DNA of 64,000 nt, taken from positions 1,519,608-1,583,607 of the forward strand of contig VUYT01000001.1 of assembly GCA_008802785.1 (NCBI GenBank). The letters run 5' to 3'. The notes beneath the pieces were generated by a model that was not told the DNA's origin, did not search any database, and worked only from the letters and a program-made list of their open reading frames with translations. Position 1 is the stretch's first letter. Every line of letters begins with the position of its first letter. The translations under genes were made by a program, and so were the position numbers. Origin of the DNA: Symmetrospora coprosmae. Taxonomy: Eukaryota; Basidiomycota; Cystobasidiomycetes; Symmetrosporaceae. Positions 21,797 through 33,203 of the stretch are shown piece by piece.

Positions 21797-23955
21797 ATGG
21801 TACGGCCAGCAACGCCAGGGACGGTCGTCGTCCTAGCGGCGACCATCGTGCTGTGAGTGAGGGTGCTCGTGGGACAGGTGCAGCCTGCGTCGAGCAGTGC
21901 TTTGTCCACTGCAAGCAGGCTCGTCTTTGGCGCCAACCGCTGACCTCTCCTGCTCTTCACCCGCCTCGCCTCCTCTCTCCCGCTTCCACCGCGCAGCGTG
22001 CTTGTCTCGGTCTCCACGCCCATCGTCAAGAGCATCTACTTCTTGCAGGCGGACATTGGTGTCACTGTCGCGAATGTCAGACTTAACGGCGCCGTCCGGC
22101 TGGGCGTGTTCGGGTACTGCCTTGAAGGCGTCGGTGAGCCTCTTCGGTCGGGCCACAACAGGCCCGCACGCGCCCCGTCACACGCGCTGACTCTCCCCGG
22201 TCCCCTTCAACAGGCTCGAAGGCAATCTGCCAGGGCCCACAGCTTGGCTATGAGCTCGACATCGATCAGTTCACGGGAGGGTTCAACCTCCCAAACTCGC
22301 TCATCAAGTGGCTCACGTACGCTCTGATTATCCACCCCATCGCGGCCGGCCTAGGAGCGCTCTCGCTCGTCCTCGGCATCGCAAGCCACTTCCGCGAGAT
22401 GTCGCGCTCCCGGACGAGCGTGTGCTTCGCATCCATTGGCACAACCGTCGCCATGCTCGCCTTTGTCTTTGACATTATCTTGTTCAGCATCGCCAGATCT
22501 CGCATCAACGCCGCGAGCACTTCGGACGTCGGGATCCGCGCAACGCTTGGCAACGGCGTCTGGCTCACGCTGGCTGGCTTTGTCTTGCTCTCGATTTCGA
22601 GCTGCTTCTTTGGCTTCGGGACGTGCTGCATGCGTCGGCGACCAAAGCAGGAAGAGAAGGACGCCATGCGGCCGCAGATGGATCAAGTCCAGGCCTCGCA
22701 GGCCAGACGTGCTGCAACGGAAATGGGCAACGGAAGCAGCGGTCTGCCCGCGTTCCCGGAGGAGGAGCGAGTGCCCTTGACTGCCACGGGCGGGGCGGCC
22801 AACAAGTCTGTCGAGTCGCTGAGCGACGAACACAATGGGCAACAGGACATTGCAGGAGTCGGCACAGGCTTTGGGCGAGGGCCTGGGCAGATTGAAGATG
22901 GACGGCGCAGTACGCTACCTGCTTTGCCGCAAGATGAATCGCCCTACCACTCTCCGGCAGGTGTGCCAGCCGCCATGGTGAACCGCTACCAGCCAAGTCG
23001 GCAGGGCTCTACAGGCACGAACTACGATTCGCCAGTCGGCGCTCGACAGCAAACTCCGGTTGGATATTACCAGCACCAGCCACGACAGCCATCTCGCCAG
23101 AACTCTGCAGGCACCGTGCCATCTGCCCAGTACCACCAAGCCTACGTGCCGAACATGTACGCCGTACAACGACCTAGTCCACTGGCGTTCCCGTCCGCCC
23201 AGAGCGGGCAGGACCCAAATATGCCTCAGCAGCACTCGGCAATCTACCCAAGCAGTCATCGACAAGAGGCATCAGGCTACCCTCCTGCTGCGAACTATCC
23301 GATGTCGGCACCACCCATCCCGTGGAACCCGCCTCCTTTGCCAGTGGCCAACCCAGCGAATGCTGCTTACCGTCACCAGTCCACGCCTTTCATGCCGCAT
23401 CAGCAGCAGCCATCGGCTGACGCATACCCAGGCCAGGCCGAAGAGCCCTATTACCAGGAAGAATACGAGCTACAACATCAGCAACAGCGCTCAGTACTGC
23501 CGTATGAGCCGACACCCACGCCACGGTTGCCGCCGATGGACACTGGCGCAGGCTTCGGCGACCTTGCGGCAGGAGCAGCTCTCGGTGCTGCTGCTGCAGG
23601 CAGCCGGCATCGTCAGACGCACAGCATGCAGTCTGAGACAACACATTATGCGCCTCAGCCGCATTCGTCTCGGCGCATGCCGGAACCTGAGCAGGCGACG
23701 TATGGCCAGTATAAAGAGGAGCATCTCGGCCAGCAGCGGCACTTCTCGCAGCACCCTGCGGTACACCAGCAGCAAGCAGGACCTGCGGGTGTGCTATCCC
23801 CTCCGATGGACATCTATGAATCTTATCACGTCGAAAGCGATCCGCCTACTGCGATCCCGTACTTGTCGCCCAACAATCGCGGAGGGACGCCATCGCCGAG
23901 CTACCACTCTGGCGGGGAAGCGTACCCGAGCTATGGCGGCAATGCGTATAGATGA
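21797..23955 (+). CDS. RIM9: pH-response regulator palI/Rim9 (SUR7-like four-helix membrane protein)
   Basis: Three exons: 21797-21852, 21997-22133 and 22214-23955 (644 residues). The start MVRPATPGTVVVLAATIVL runs into VLVSVSTPIVKSIYFLQADI, the usual first helix and loop of the palI/SUR7 group, followed by LGVFGYCLEG...ICQGPQLGYEL (paired Cys) and three more helices: LIIHPIAAGLGALSLVLGIA, SIGTTVAMLAFVFDIILFSI and LTLAGFVLLSISSCFFGFG. A juxtamembrane FGTCCMRRRPK may be acylated. PalI/Rim9 assists the plasma-membrane pH sensor palH/Rim21 in ambient alkaline signalling. The remaining about 430 residues are a Gln/Pro/Tyr/His-rich disordered tail, typical of filamentous and basidiomycete palI though low in conservation. 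A SUR7-type eisosome protein is the main alternative; the long QP-rich tail favours palI. Confidence 0.82.
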
Positions 23956-24353
23956 AGCGTGGGACCACAAGCATGAAAGGGCTGCTTACGTGTAGCGCAT
24001 CCGAGTCCGTCTATCGGGCCCGGCGAACGGACACTTTGAAAGATCAGTGCAGATGTAGTTGTAGCATTGCAAGACGGCATGAATGAACAACTCATGTAGC
24101 CAGAGAGAGCGTTCGAGCAAGTAGTACAGATAAAGAGCAATGCAGACGGATATAGAGTGATGTGCCGTCCTCGGTGGCGACTTATCACCGAGCTGCATGC
24201 AAGCGGGACCAGTGCAACCAACGCCGACCACCTCGCGCTTCCGCCAACATTGCGACTTTACAAGCGGTGATTCATAACAGCGTAGACCCACAAGCGCTCC
24301 AGCAGAGTGCCTGTGTATAGCTCGCGCATCGGCACTGCCCGCTGCGCATAGCC
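23956..24353. other. Intergenic region, palI to DCAF11-like
   Basis: About 400 bp between tandem plus-strand genes, lower in GC in its first half (24040-24150). No gene is supported. Confidence 0.4.
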
Positions 24354-27073
24354 ATGTCGCGCATGCCGGGATCGTTCGCACGGCAAGGGGACGAACCAGA
24401 GATGGAGCTCGAGCTGAGCGTGACAGAGTCAGAGTACGATCCATCAGGAGCAGGTGAGCTCGTGGTCATCGTGTGTACAGCGCTGAGACTGTGCGAGCTT
24501 GTGCTGATGCATGCACCGCGACATTGGATCCCCGCACCCACGCCAGAGAGCGAGATGTCGATCGGAGAGGGCGACGAGGACGAGGATGACGCTGGGAATG
24601 GCCTGTTCATGGAGGAAGACGACGACGATGAGGACGACGACGACGACGATGTCGACTATGAGGACGGCGAGGGGCAGTTTGCCGACTTTGAGCTCGACAT
24701 CGACGAGGACGAGTACGGAGATCCAGAGCTCGCCGAGGCCGAGCGGCTCGCCAGTGCTGCGTCCGCGCTGGGTGAAGACGACGATGAAGACGATGGCGAG
24801 GACGACGTTGATGACGGCAACGCTACCGAGACGGAGACGCGTGCTGCAGCCGCCGACGATGGGCCTTCTGACGGGAGCTACAGCGTTGCGGTCGATTGTG
24901 AGTCGCCACCAGCTCGGGCAAGCATGACGGTATCTGACTTGAAGCTCCTTCTCCTCTCACAGCGGTCACTGGTCAGATCTACCTCGTCGACTCGAACGGT
25001 GTCCGGTCTGACATCCTCAGCGCGACCGAGGAGGAAGGCGAGAACCCCACGGGCAATGCGGCCCAGCGCATGTCGCGCTCCTCCATCCTCGCCACTCTAC
25101 GCCGCATCATCGGAGCCAGAACCGGGAGAACGGCAGGCGCTGCGCGTGTCACCGCCGCAGACGATGATGATGATGATGACGATGATGACGATGCAGGGAG
25201 CTTCCCGTATGGCTTCCGAGGCGGGCGAAGGTCAGCGGAAGGCATGTTTCCGGTGGTCACCGAGCCTATCAAGGAAGGGCAAGAACTAGAGCGGAACGGT
25301 CTGTTTGGGAGGGTGAGCGCATTTCGTTGCGAGTGTGCTGTAAAGCCCGGCTGACGGCGTGCCCGCTTCTGCACCAGCCCGGCATTCGCTACAAGCGCCG
25401 ATTCAGCGGGACCTACCACCGCAATGTGAACGACGCTCTGCGCGATCGCGAGTACCGCTCTTCTGCCCGTCCATACAAGCGAGGCGACATCGGCGACGCC
25501 ATCGTACCCAACAGCCCCGGCACTGAGGTCGCCAAATACCCGAGCAATGTCTATTGCGGGCAGTATAGCAAGGACGGCTCGTTCTTCTACACGTGCGCCC
25601 AGGACTACCGCATCCGTATCTACGACATGACATCCGTCAACACGAATAGGTCCGCCATCGACCGGCAGCAGCAGCACGATGAGGAGATGGCAGCATCAGC
25701 CCATCGCAGAGGCTACCGGCGCTACAACCCATACTCGGACGATGAGAAGACATCGTTGCCGCTCATGAAGTCAATCCAGGCGCCAGATCACCTCTGCAAC
25801 TGGACCATCACGGACGCCAATCTTTCGCCGGACAATACGCGCATGATCTGGTCGTCAATCTCGCCTGTGCTGGGTATGGCGAAAGTCAAGGAGAATGAGG
25901 ACGCCTTCGATGTGGACGATTATGGATCGGGATCGGTTTCCCTTGACTTCAATGCTGGCCAGACGCGGAGAAGGCAATTCGGCATCTGGTCCATCCGCTT
26001 CTCCGCCGATGGCAAGGAGATCGTGGCGGGCTCTCAGCATGGATACATCTTCGTTTACGATGTCGAGGCCCGCCGTCCGATCTTGAGCATCCCGGCTCAT
26101 CAGGACGACGTCAACGCAGTTTGCTTTGCAGATAGTGGGTGTAGCCAACATTGCGGATGTGCAGCTCGATACTAACCCAGTCTGCCCATGTGTGCAGCCG
26201 AGTCATCCAACATTTTGGTATCGGGATCTGACGACAGTACCATCAAAGTGTGGGACAGAAGATCGCTCGGCGACTCTGGACGTTTCACACGCCCTTCTGG
26301 CCACCTCATCGGGCACACCGAGGGCATCACCTACGTTGCGCCAAAGGGAGACGGACGATTTGTCGTCAGCAATGGGAAGGATCAGGTGAGCCTGCTATAC
26401 ACTGCTCGGTATGGGTGCTGAGGTCGAGCGACATTGACACTCACACTTCGTACATCTCAGACATGCAAGTTGTGGGATCTGCGCATGATGTATTCTGACG
26501 ACGCGTACAACAAGATGGACAGGCTTGACGTCGGTGAGTGCTGGATCCACATGCAGCAGCGTCAATGTACGGAAACTCACTGATGTGTGTGCTCCAGGCG
26601 TGAGAGCTTTCGACTACCGGAGCTCGCTCTACAAGAAGCCGCGGTTCATGAAGCACCCTCAAGATTGCTCTCTGGTCACTTACGCAGGCCACACTGTCCT
26701 CCGCACCCTCATCCGCTGCCATTTCTCGCCTGCTGCCACAACTGGACAGCGTTACATCTACTCCGGCTCGTACGACGGCAAGATCCACATCTGGAACCTC
26801 GACGGAACAATTGCGCAGGTGCTGGACCGCAGCCAGACGATGCCGCTACTTACGCGAGGAGCATCTTCGAACCAGATCAAGATGAACGACCCGAGCCAGC
26901 CAGATAGGCCGCCCGGGACCTATCCCGCTTCCGGAGCGTCACCTGTCGTGCGTGACGTGAGCTGGAGTCCACTGGCGCCCGTCATCATGTCGTCTGCATG
27001 GACAGAGACCGGTGGATCTGTTGCTATGCACGAGTGGAAGGGCTATGGCAAGAGGCACGAGAGAGCGGATTAA
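24354..27073 (+). CDS. WD40 protein similar to DCAF11/WDR23 (Cul4-Ddb1 substrate receptor)
   Basis: Seven exons: 24354-24453, 24547-24897, 24963-25312, 25378-26134, 26198-26385, 26461-26533 and 26598-27073 (764 residues). The first third is extremely acidic (runs of Asp/Glu, encoded by GAC/GAT repeats at 24618-24655 and 25157-25195). After GIRYKRRFSGTYHRNVNDAL, a seven-bladed propeller begins with NVYCGQYSKDGSFFYTCAQDYRIRIYD. Diagnostic stretches are HLCNWTITDANLSPDNTRMIWSS, SIRFSADGKEIVAGSQHGYIFVYD, HQDDVNAVCFAD, ILVSGSDDSTIKVWDRR, GHTEGITYVAPKGDGRFVVSNGKDQTCKLWDLR and RYIYSGSYDGKIHIWNLDG, all like DCAF11/WDR23. WDxR (KVWDRR, KLWDLR) motifs support a DDB1-binding role in a CRL4 ubiquitin ligase, here inferred. 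The acidic N-terminus is longer than in metazoan DCAF11. Confidence 0.8.
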
Positions 27074-27233
27074 GCACGGCACCGGACAGGTAGCCCATGT
27101 TTAAGCATGCATCGCACAGGCATCCCATGTTCTCTAGTATCGTCAAAGATTTGCCTGCGCAGTTTGATTGATGTAGCCATTCATAGCAGATAGCAGCAGT
27201 TTCTTGCACATGTTCGGCAGCTTTGACCTGTGA

Positions 27234-28734
27234 TCAGTCTACAAAGAGCAGCAAGTTGGACGTCCCAGTCCACGCTGTGAATAGTCTCTGCCCTGCTGAG
27301 GAAGGCTGGCTGAAGGCGATCTTGTCCTTGCGTGCGGCGAGCGGGATATCACAGCCGTAGACGGCGTGCTTGGCCGCTGCATCGAGTAGCCGTTCCGCGA
27401 TACCAAGCTGTCTATGTGCAGGTGACGTCCATATCCGGTGAATGCCGAGAATAGCAGGGGCAGGCGTGGGCCTGCGGATTGGGGCAAGATACGATCTCAG
27501 CGCACAATTGCAGAAGCAGAAGGGAAGAGCTATGGTAACCTACGAGCAGAACATGGCTCCGTCGTCTTCGCCGAAGCGGAGTAGTGTTGTCGATGGGAGT
27601 CCAGCTGCTTGTTCGGCTGCGATGACCCTGAAAGCCTCCGAAATGCGGCTGACGATAGCACAAGCAGCGACCCGCTGCGTGCCAATGCCAGTCTTGCCGG
27701 TCGCCGATTCTTCCAGGAATAGAAGGAATCTGGAGGCGCTGAAGTCGTGCACGGACATGGAAGCAGCACTCAAGGAGTCGTCGATGGTGTTCGCGATCTC
27801 CTCGAGCTGTGAGGTGTGGACGGAGCGGCTCAGCTGTAGGCTTCGTACATCTTGCCAGGCATAGAGCGGCGAGCTCTTACTTTCTTCCGCAGAGCCCCTT
27901 TGACGCTGCCTTCCACCATGACAATGGTCCCTTCAATCTGCCTCCCCTTGCCTTTCGCGTCTCCCTTGCGCCGAAGAGTCATCGCTTCCTGCAGGACTTG
28001 CACGCCGCTTGCCCCGCGAAAGGGCCATTCGATACCCCGGCTGACTTTGCTGCAATAAGCCTTGTGCAGCCGCTCATCCTCTGCAGCGCCCCGCATGTAG
28101 TGCATTGCGCATGTCGGACAGACGGAACTCAGCGGGGCCGCCGAGAGGGTGAGGTGAAGCTGTTCCAGCTTCTTGGGTGGTGGTGCAGCGGTTCCGGAGG
28201 TCAGAGAGGATTTCGAGTTCTTGGCCTGCAGGCTGTTGGTTGTGCCTTTAGCCTTGTTGATGCTGCAACGTCCTGGCAAGACGCCTCTGCCGGGCCGACG
28301 CGCTATGGGGCTGGAAGAGGGGGAGAGCGCTACGAGTGCATTGCAGTCGGGTCCGGAGACGGGAGTGAGGACGGCGTTGGGCGACGACGACGAGGCTGCC
28401 GACGAAGTGGTCGGACCTGAGACCGCCTGTGGACTGCTGGAGCCCGCTGCAGAACGGCGCGCGCGCTTGGCTGGGTGTCTGCGTCGGCTCCAGGAGTGCA
28501 GGCTCAGCAGACAGACACACAGCTAGAGTATGTCGATCGGACAGAGAAGCTCACGAGTCTGATATCGCTGTACTCCTGCCCTTGCTGGAGCCGTATGTTC
28601 GCTTGACGCGAGCCTCCTGCTTTCCTGCGCTGTTGCTGAGCGGAGTAAACAGAGCAGGGAGGGGTCAGCCAGCGCTTCGGCACCCGGGGCTAGGGGCCCG
28701 TGACAACGCACGCAGAGATATCTGAGAGCAGCAT
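27234..28734 (-). CDS. ECO1: Sister-chromatid cohesion N-acetyltransferase Eco1/Ctf7
   Basis: Exons 28734-28712, 28635-28555, 28502-27881, 27833-27544 and 27471-27234 (417 residues). N-terminal VKRTYGSSKGRS, then a Ser/Arg/Pro-rich linker. The zinc finger reads LEQLHLTLSAAPLSSVCPTC...LHKAYC; the last ligand is Cys where Eco1 normally has His. The acetyltransferase part gives GTIVMVEGSVKGALRKK, LSRSVHTSQLEEIANTID, FLLFLEES (beta-strand), GIHRIWTSPAHRQLGIAERLLDAA with the acetyl-CoA-binding loop, and the ESCO-specific C-terminus DKIAFSQPSSAGQRLFTAW. Eco1 acetylates Smc3 to lock cohesin in S phase; nuclear. The first exon (ATG at 28734, MLLSDIS) is the least certain part; its donor GTGCGT and phase fit. 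The intron at 27834-27880 is only 47 nt. It converges on the DCAF11-like gene. Confidence 0.85.
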
Positions 28735-29301
28735 GTCGATAATATTTGCTTGCTGATGCTGCTGACACTGCTGCTGCTGATGAGGAACGAAGGCGGGATG
28801 AGCGAGGTGCGGCAGAGTCGGTGCACGTGCAGAGCGTCTCCTCATCACTGGCAGCTTCGTTCGTCGTTGCTCTCCTCTGTCAGTCTCCGGATATCCCAAT
28901 CGCCCTCGAGCTCATCTCTGACAACGCACGTACTGATCGCTGGAGGCCGTTCTCTGCCTCGTCCGTACTGACCCAGTCTGCTGGACTGACGACTGACAGC
29001 TTCCAAAGCCGCGGCTCGGCCTCCGAGCTCTCTGAATGTACAGGCTGACTCGGAATGTACAGGGTACGCTCACGCACGCACCGCAACAAGGGAGCGCCGG
29101 CCGACAATGGCAAACTTGCTTGGTTATCGGCACCCTCACGATAGCGCGCACTCTGCCCCTCTCCTTCCGACCTGTCGCGCGCCTCATCAAGTGTGTCACT
29201 CACTCCCGCTGACCTCCAAGCGCTCCCAGGTCATACATTGCACAAGACACCTTACGAACCCTCGGAATACCACCGCACTCTTCTAGTCTTCCTCTTGCAC
29301 C
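28735..29301. promoter_or_regulatory. Divergent promoter, ECO1 (-) and RTA1-like (+)
   Basis: About 570 bp between outward-facing starts. It includes a CTG/TGC-rich run at 28750-28785. Open frames here are short and overlap on both strands. No gene is supported. Confidence 0.45.
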
Positions 29302-30627
29302 ATGGGAGGGACCAACAACGACGTGGCCGGAGCAGTGTGAGCTAAGACGCGCTGCAGTGCAGGGTGGACCGTGCGCTTCTGTCTTGACGCCCCTCACTCC
29401 ATTCACTGTACAGAGCGATCTACGACCCGAATGGTCCCGCTGCTATCATAGCCTTCATCGCTTACGGTATCGTGGCAGTTGCCCTCTGGTGGCGTGCGTA
29501 ACCGCATGCTACCGTGCAACCGTCTTGACCAGCGGGCTGATCTTCGCTCCGACACTCCAGGCTACTACAGAGTGCCCAGGCCACGAGCCAAATACATGCG
29601 TCCGACATGCATCGGCGCCACCTTCATGAGTCTTGGCTATCTCATCCGCTTCACCCGTCGAAACGGTATCAACGCCTGGTCCTGGCTGTTCGAAACTCTC
29701 GTATGTCCTGCCGCGATCAAGCCTCGTCTGGCTACTGCATCACTGCTCATCCTCCTATCGACTGCCAGTTCATCTTGCTGTCTCCAGTCCTCTTTCTGGC
29801 GCAAGATGATGTTCTTCTGCCCCGCTTGGCCCGCTTCCTTTCAGCGGAAGAGTGCCTACCATTCCCGCCTCGAGCCCTGGTCATCGTCTTCGTCACAGGA
29901 GACATCCTTACAGTATTGGCTCAGCTGGCCGGAACAGCCTTGACCATCACTTTCGGCGAACTCGTCAGCATTGGCGTGAAGGTACGCCGTACCTCGACAA
30001 TCCCAAATTGGCCTGGCTGACTGCTAGCGCTCCATGCAGACTGTGACTGCAGGACTATGGGTCCAGCTGGCATTCTTCTCCATCTTCGTCGCGATCTATA
30101 TTGTCTTCGGCAAGCGATTGTATGTACAAACGCCTTTCCTCGTCTGCGCAAGCCGGACGACTGATGCCTTGAGCCCCATTGCCAGGCGGTATCGTGGCGA
30201 TTTCTCGGTCCTAGCGGCGAAGCCAAGGTTTCAGAGATGGCAGGGCCTCTACGGTGCCATAGGAGCATCTTGCATATGTCTCGCAGTATGCTCGGCCTTG
30301 AGCTTGCACATTCTAGGCGCCTAAACTGATTCATGCATACTCATACCGGGATTTATAGATCCGTTCCATCTATCGCGTAGCCGAATTCACAGCTGGGTAA
30401 GTAGCATTTGACATCTCGACACCCCAATGCTCATGGTGCACCTCCCCATTTTCCTCCTCAGAGCCGGGAGCGCTCTGGGACAAAGCGAGGTAGCCTTCTA
30501 TCTTTTAGATGCCCTGCCGCTCTACTTGAACGTCATTACGTTTTTCGTCGTCTGGCCGCCCCACTGCCTAGATCACGAGTTCCAATCGTTGGAGATGGCA
30601 AATATGCATAGAGTGGGCAAGGCCTAA
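29302..30627 (+). CDS. RTA1-family seven-helix membrane protein (RTA1/RTM1/RSB1-like)
   Basis: Eight exons: 29302-29336, 29414-29493, 29561-29700, 29769-29981, 30028-30119, 30186-30285, 30359-30396 and 30462-30627 (287 residues). The order of signature segments is that of the RTA1 family: VAIYDPNGPAAIIAFIAYGI, CIGATFMSLGYLIRFTRRNG, FILLSPVLFLAQDDVLLPRL, RALVIVFVTGDILTVLAQLAG, WVQLAFFSIFVAIYIVFGKR, LAIRSIYRVAEFTAG (rebuilt over an intron) and SEVAFYLLDALPLYLNVITFF. The IRSxYRxxEF motif is the strongest. Family members are plasma-membrane proteins linked to lipid-base export and resistance to toxic compounds (Rta1, Rsb1). The loop after helix 5 and the C-terminal tail are short. The specific ligand is unknown. 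Confidence 0.85.
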
Positions 30628-30807
30628 AGAGCCCACGTTCGCTCGATTCAGCAGTAACCGAGCAGCCAGAGATGGAGCAATAGACCGGCTAGACCGGCGT
30701 GACCTTGCAATTACCTGCAAGTCCTTGCGAGAGTGAGCTATGTACAACATCAATGTACTGCAGTATGGCAAAGCGCCAGCACTCAACCCTTGAGGACTAG
30801 AGCGTAA

Positions 30808-32884
30808 TCACCGCCAGCCCGGTCTGGCTGCCGCGGGTGACCTCCCTTCAGCGGTGCCTGCTATGCTGGGTTTTCTGACTCGCACACGTCCAGGTGTTGT
30901 GGGTGCAGCAGCTTCGCGTGCTGATGCCGCAGCGCCAGTAGCACTTGATGGACGGGGCCCTGCTGCCCCCGCGGCCGGCGGACCCATGCTCACCCGCCGA
31001 GCAATGGGTGCCCGGCTAGACGACGACGCTAGAGCGCCATACTGCGACGAAGGAGTGGGCGGCCTGCCGCCATTCACGTTAGTACCTCCGGGTGTGACTG
31101 GTCTGGATACAGTGCTAGACAGCCGCGAAGGCGGTCGCGCCGACGCTCTCCCCTGGTGTGGGTCGGCACCGACGGACGGTCTTTGCTGGGCCAGTCGTGA
31201 TGAAGGCCGCGCCGGGATCGGTACAGATGGCGGTCGGAACTCCGCATCTTTCGAAGCAGCAGCCGAGCTTATGCTTTGCTTGCCCAGCGCAGTGAACGTC
31301 ATGGCCGAGGGAGAGGTGACCATCCCCCTTCGTACACTGGCCGTCCTGCCCAGCGAGCCGGTCGATGAGTTCGATCGTGGCAGGAGCGGCGGCACTGGAG
31401 GTGTAGGGCTGCCACTCTGCTCTGCTGTTCTTCCATAGATCGAGGACACCCGCGCTCGTGGCGTCGCGCGCGGGATGGCCGACCCGGCCACAAGACTTTC
31501 CCTCCGCCTGTTTAGCCGCTGCGTCATCCCCTCCATACGCGAGGTCATGTCTTTCATGTCGCTGATGATGCTCTCGGACTTTTTGGCCGCGCCTGTCCCA
31601 GGCACAAGCCGCGGAGGAACCGCCTTTGGCGTCAGGGACTTCCTGCTTGCCAGAGTGGCCAGATTGCGGACGTGCGTCGACCGCGCGAGTGCACTGTTGT
31701 TGAGAGAGCTCGTAGATACGTTGAGTGAGGGTGAAGCTGGTCGTCCATCAAGGTCTCGCCGCGGCCGAGTCAAAAGCAGGCCTGGCGAAGCATCGTCTTC
31801 CTCGGGGGTGAACGGGATAGAGGCGACTGCAGGCTTCGCCGGGGTAGGTCTGATGAACGCCAATTGCGGAGAATCACGATGCGCGGACTCGTACCCGTCT
31901 GCAGAGTCGTTGTCTGGCGGTGCGAGCTCCGTCTCGCTAGCACAGGCACCTCGCTTTGGCGTTGACGGACCGGCTGCTGCGACCGGCGCTTCCGCAGAAG
32001 CTGCTGAGCGCGCAGCATTCGCGAATGCCTCATCTCGCTGAGTCTTGATGAAGACCATCTCCTCCGCCGTGTCGCGCAGCTCATCCCTCATGCGCTGCAA
32101 TTCTTCCTCCAGCTTGGCCTTATCGACGAGCTCCTGTTCGAGCAGAGCATGTCGCTCGACAGCCTTGTTGTAGCGACTCTCTACGTCTTCCAGCGTGGAG
32201 GAGATAGCTCTGCGGGAAGACAACTCGCATCAGGCCCGCATGTCTGCAGAACGGGTAGTGCACGTGAATTGACCCGCACCTCTCGTTCTTCTCCAGGTCG
32301 TCGTTGTCGAGCTCCATATCGCGCAGCTTGGCTCTGAGCTGCTTCTCTGATGCTCGCAGCCCTTCGAGCTCCTTCTGCATGTGCGCCAGGGTTGTCGAGT
32401 GGTCCTTCAGCGAGCTCGAATGGCGCGTCTGTGCGGGCGTCGAGGCGGCGCATGCATGGATAGACACACGCAGCAGGAGTCCAGAAGAGAACATCAGTAT
32501 CTGCTGCACAACTGGCACACACCCAGACAGGATAGAAGCTGAGCTCCTGCACGCGCACCTTCCACGACTCGACCTCCCCTCTCAGCCGCTCTGCCTCTGT
32601 CCTGAGCTCCGTCTCCCTCCGCTCGTTCGTGGCCAGCTCCCTCTCCATCTCATCCTCGAGCTCCTTGCTGCTGCTCTGAAAGTCCGACAGCGCAATCTTG
32701 AGTTCCTCGAGCTCATCTTGGAGATCTCTCGCCTGCAGGCGGTAGTAGCGCGCCTCTGCAGTCGGATCGTCAAACGTCCTGATTGGTATCCGTCGGCAAG
32801 GCCCGTTCAAGTTGTCGAGGTCAGCGTGCGCGATGCATCGTGCCTCGACGAGGATATCACCCACGGCGGATCCTCGTCTGCCAT
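30808..32884 (-). CDS. NudE/Ndel1-family dynein-regulatory coiled-coil protein
   Basis: Exons 32884-32865, 32778-32559, 32428-32280 and 32209-30808 (596 residues). MADEDPPTFDDPTAEARYYR begins the typical NudE N-terminus, followed by a continuous coiled coil of about 190 residues (LQDELEELKIALSDFQSSSK, ELEDEMERELATNERRET, LAHMQKELEGLRASEKQLRA, RAISSTLEDVESRYNKAVER, ALLEQELVDKAKLEEELQRM, DELRDTAEEMVFIK). The remaining 370 residues are Ser/Pro/Arg-rich and disordered, as in fungal NudE/Ro11. NudE links Lis1/NudF to dynein and acts in nuclear migration and spindle positioning. The 20-nt first exon is set by the conserved N-terminus and by phase. No other coiled-coil family has this EARYYRLQ start to my knowledge. 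Confidence 0.85.
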
Positions 32885-33203
32885 CCTGCTGATAACCCCG
32901 TCAGACGCTCAGTGCCCTTCCTCGTCTTTTCTTGCTATGTCGATGCCGACGGGGGCAAGGTGCGTGAGCGCGACACGCCAGCAACTGTGAACGCTCAAGG
33001 TGGCAAGACCAGACAGACTTGCATCACTAGCTCTCCTTTCCCTATGCTACGCCCATGTTGCACGCAAGAGACTACATATCTACAACGCCCACGGCTCTTC
33101 GAGGAGCGAGACGGTTTTGAAGCAGAGTTGGGTGAGGGAAGCACCTGCCCCCAACGACGGACAATGCAGCGCCGCCGCGCTTTGTGCGGTCGCACGCATC
33201 CGC

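Noticed and set aside
6038-30627. A secondary-metabolite or nutrient-use gene cluster around the bZIP factor, permease and RTA1-like protein
   Set aside because: No biosynthetic enzymes are present, and conserved housekeeping genes (RSE1, DOC1, ECO1) lie between them.
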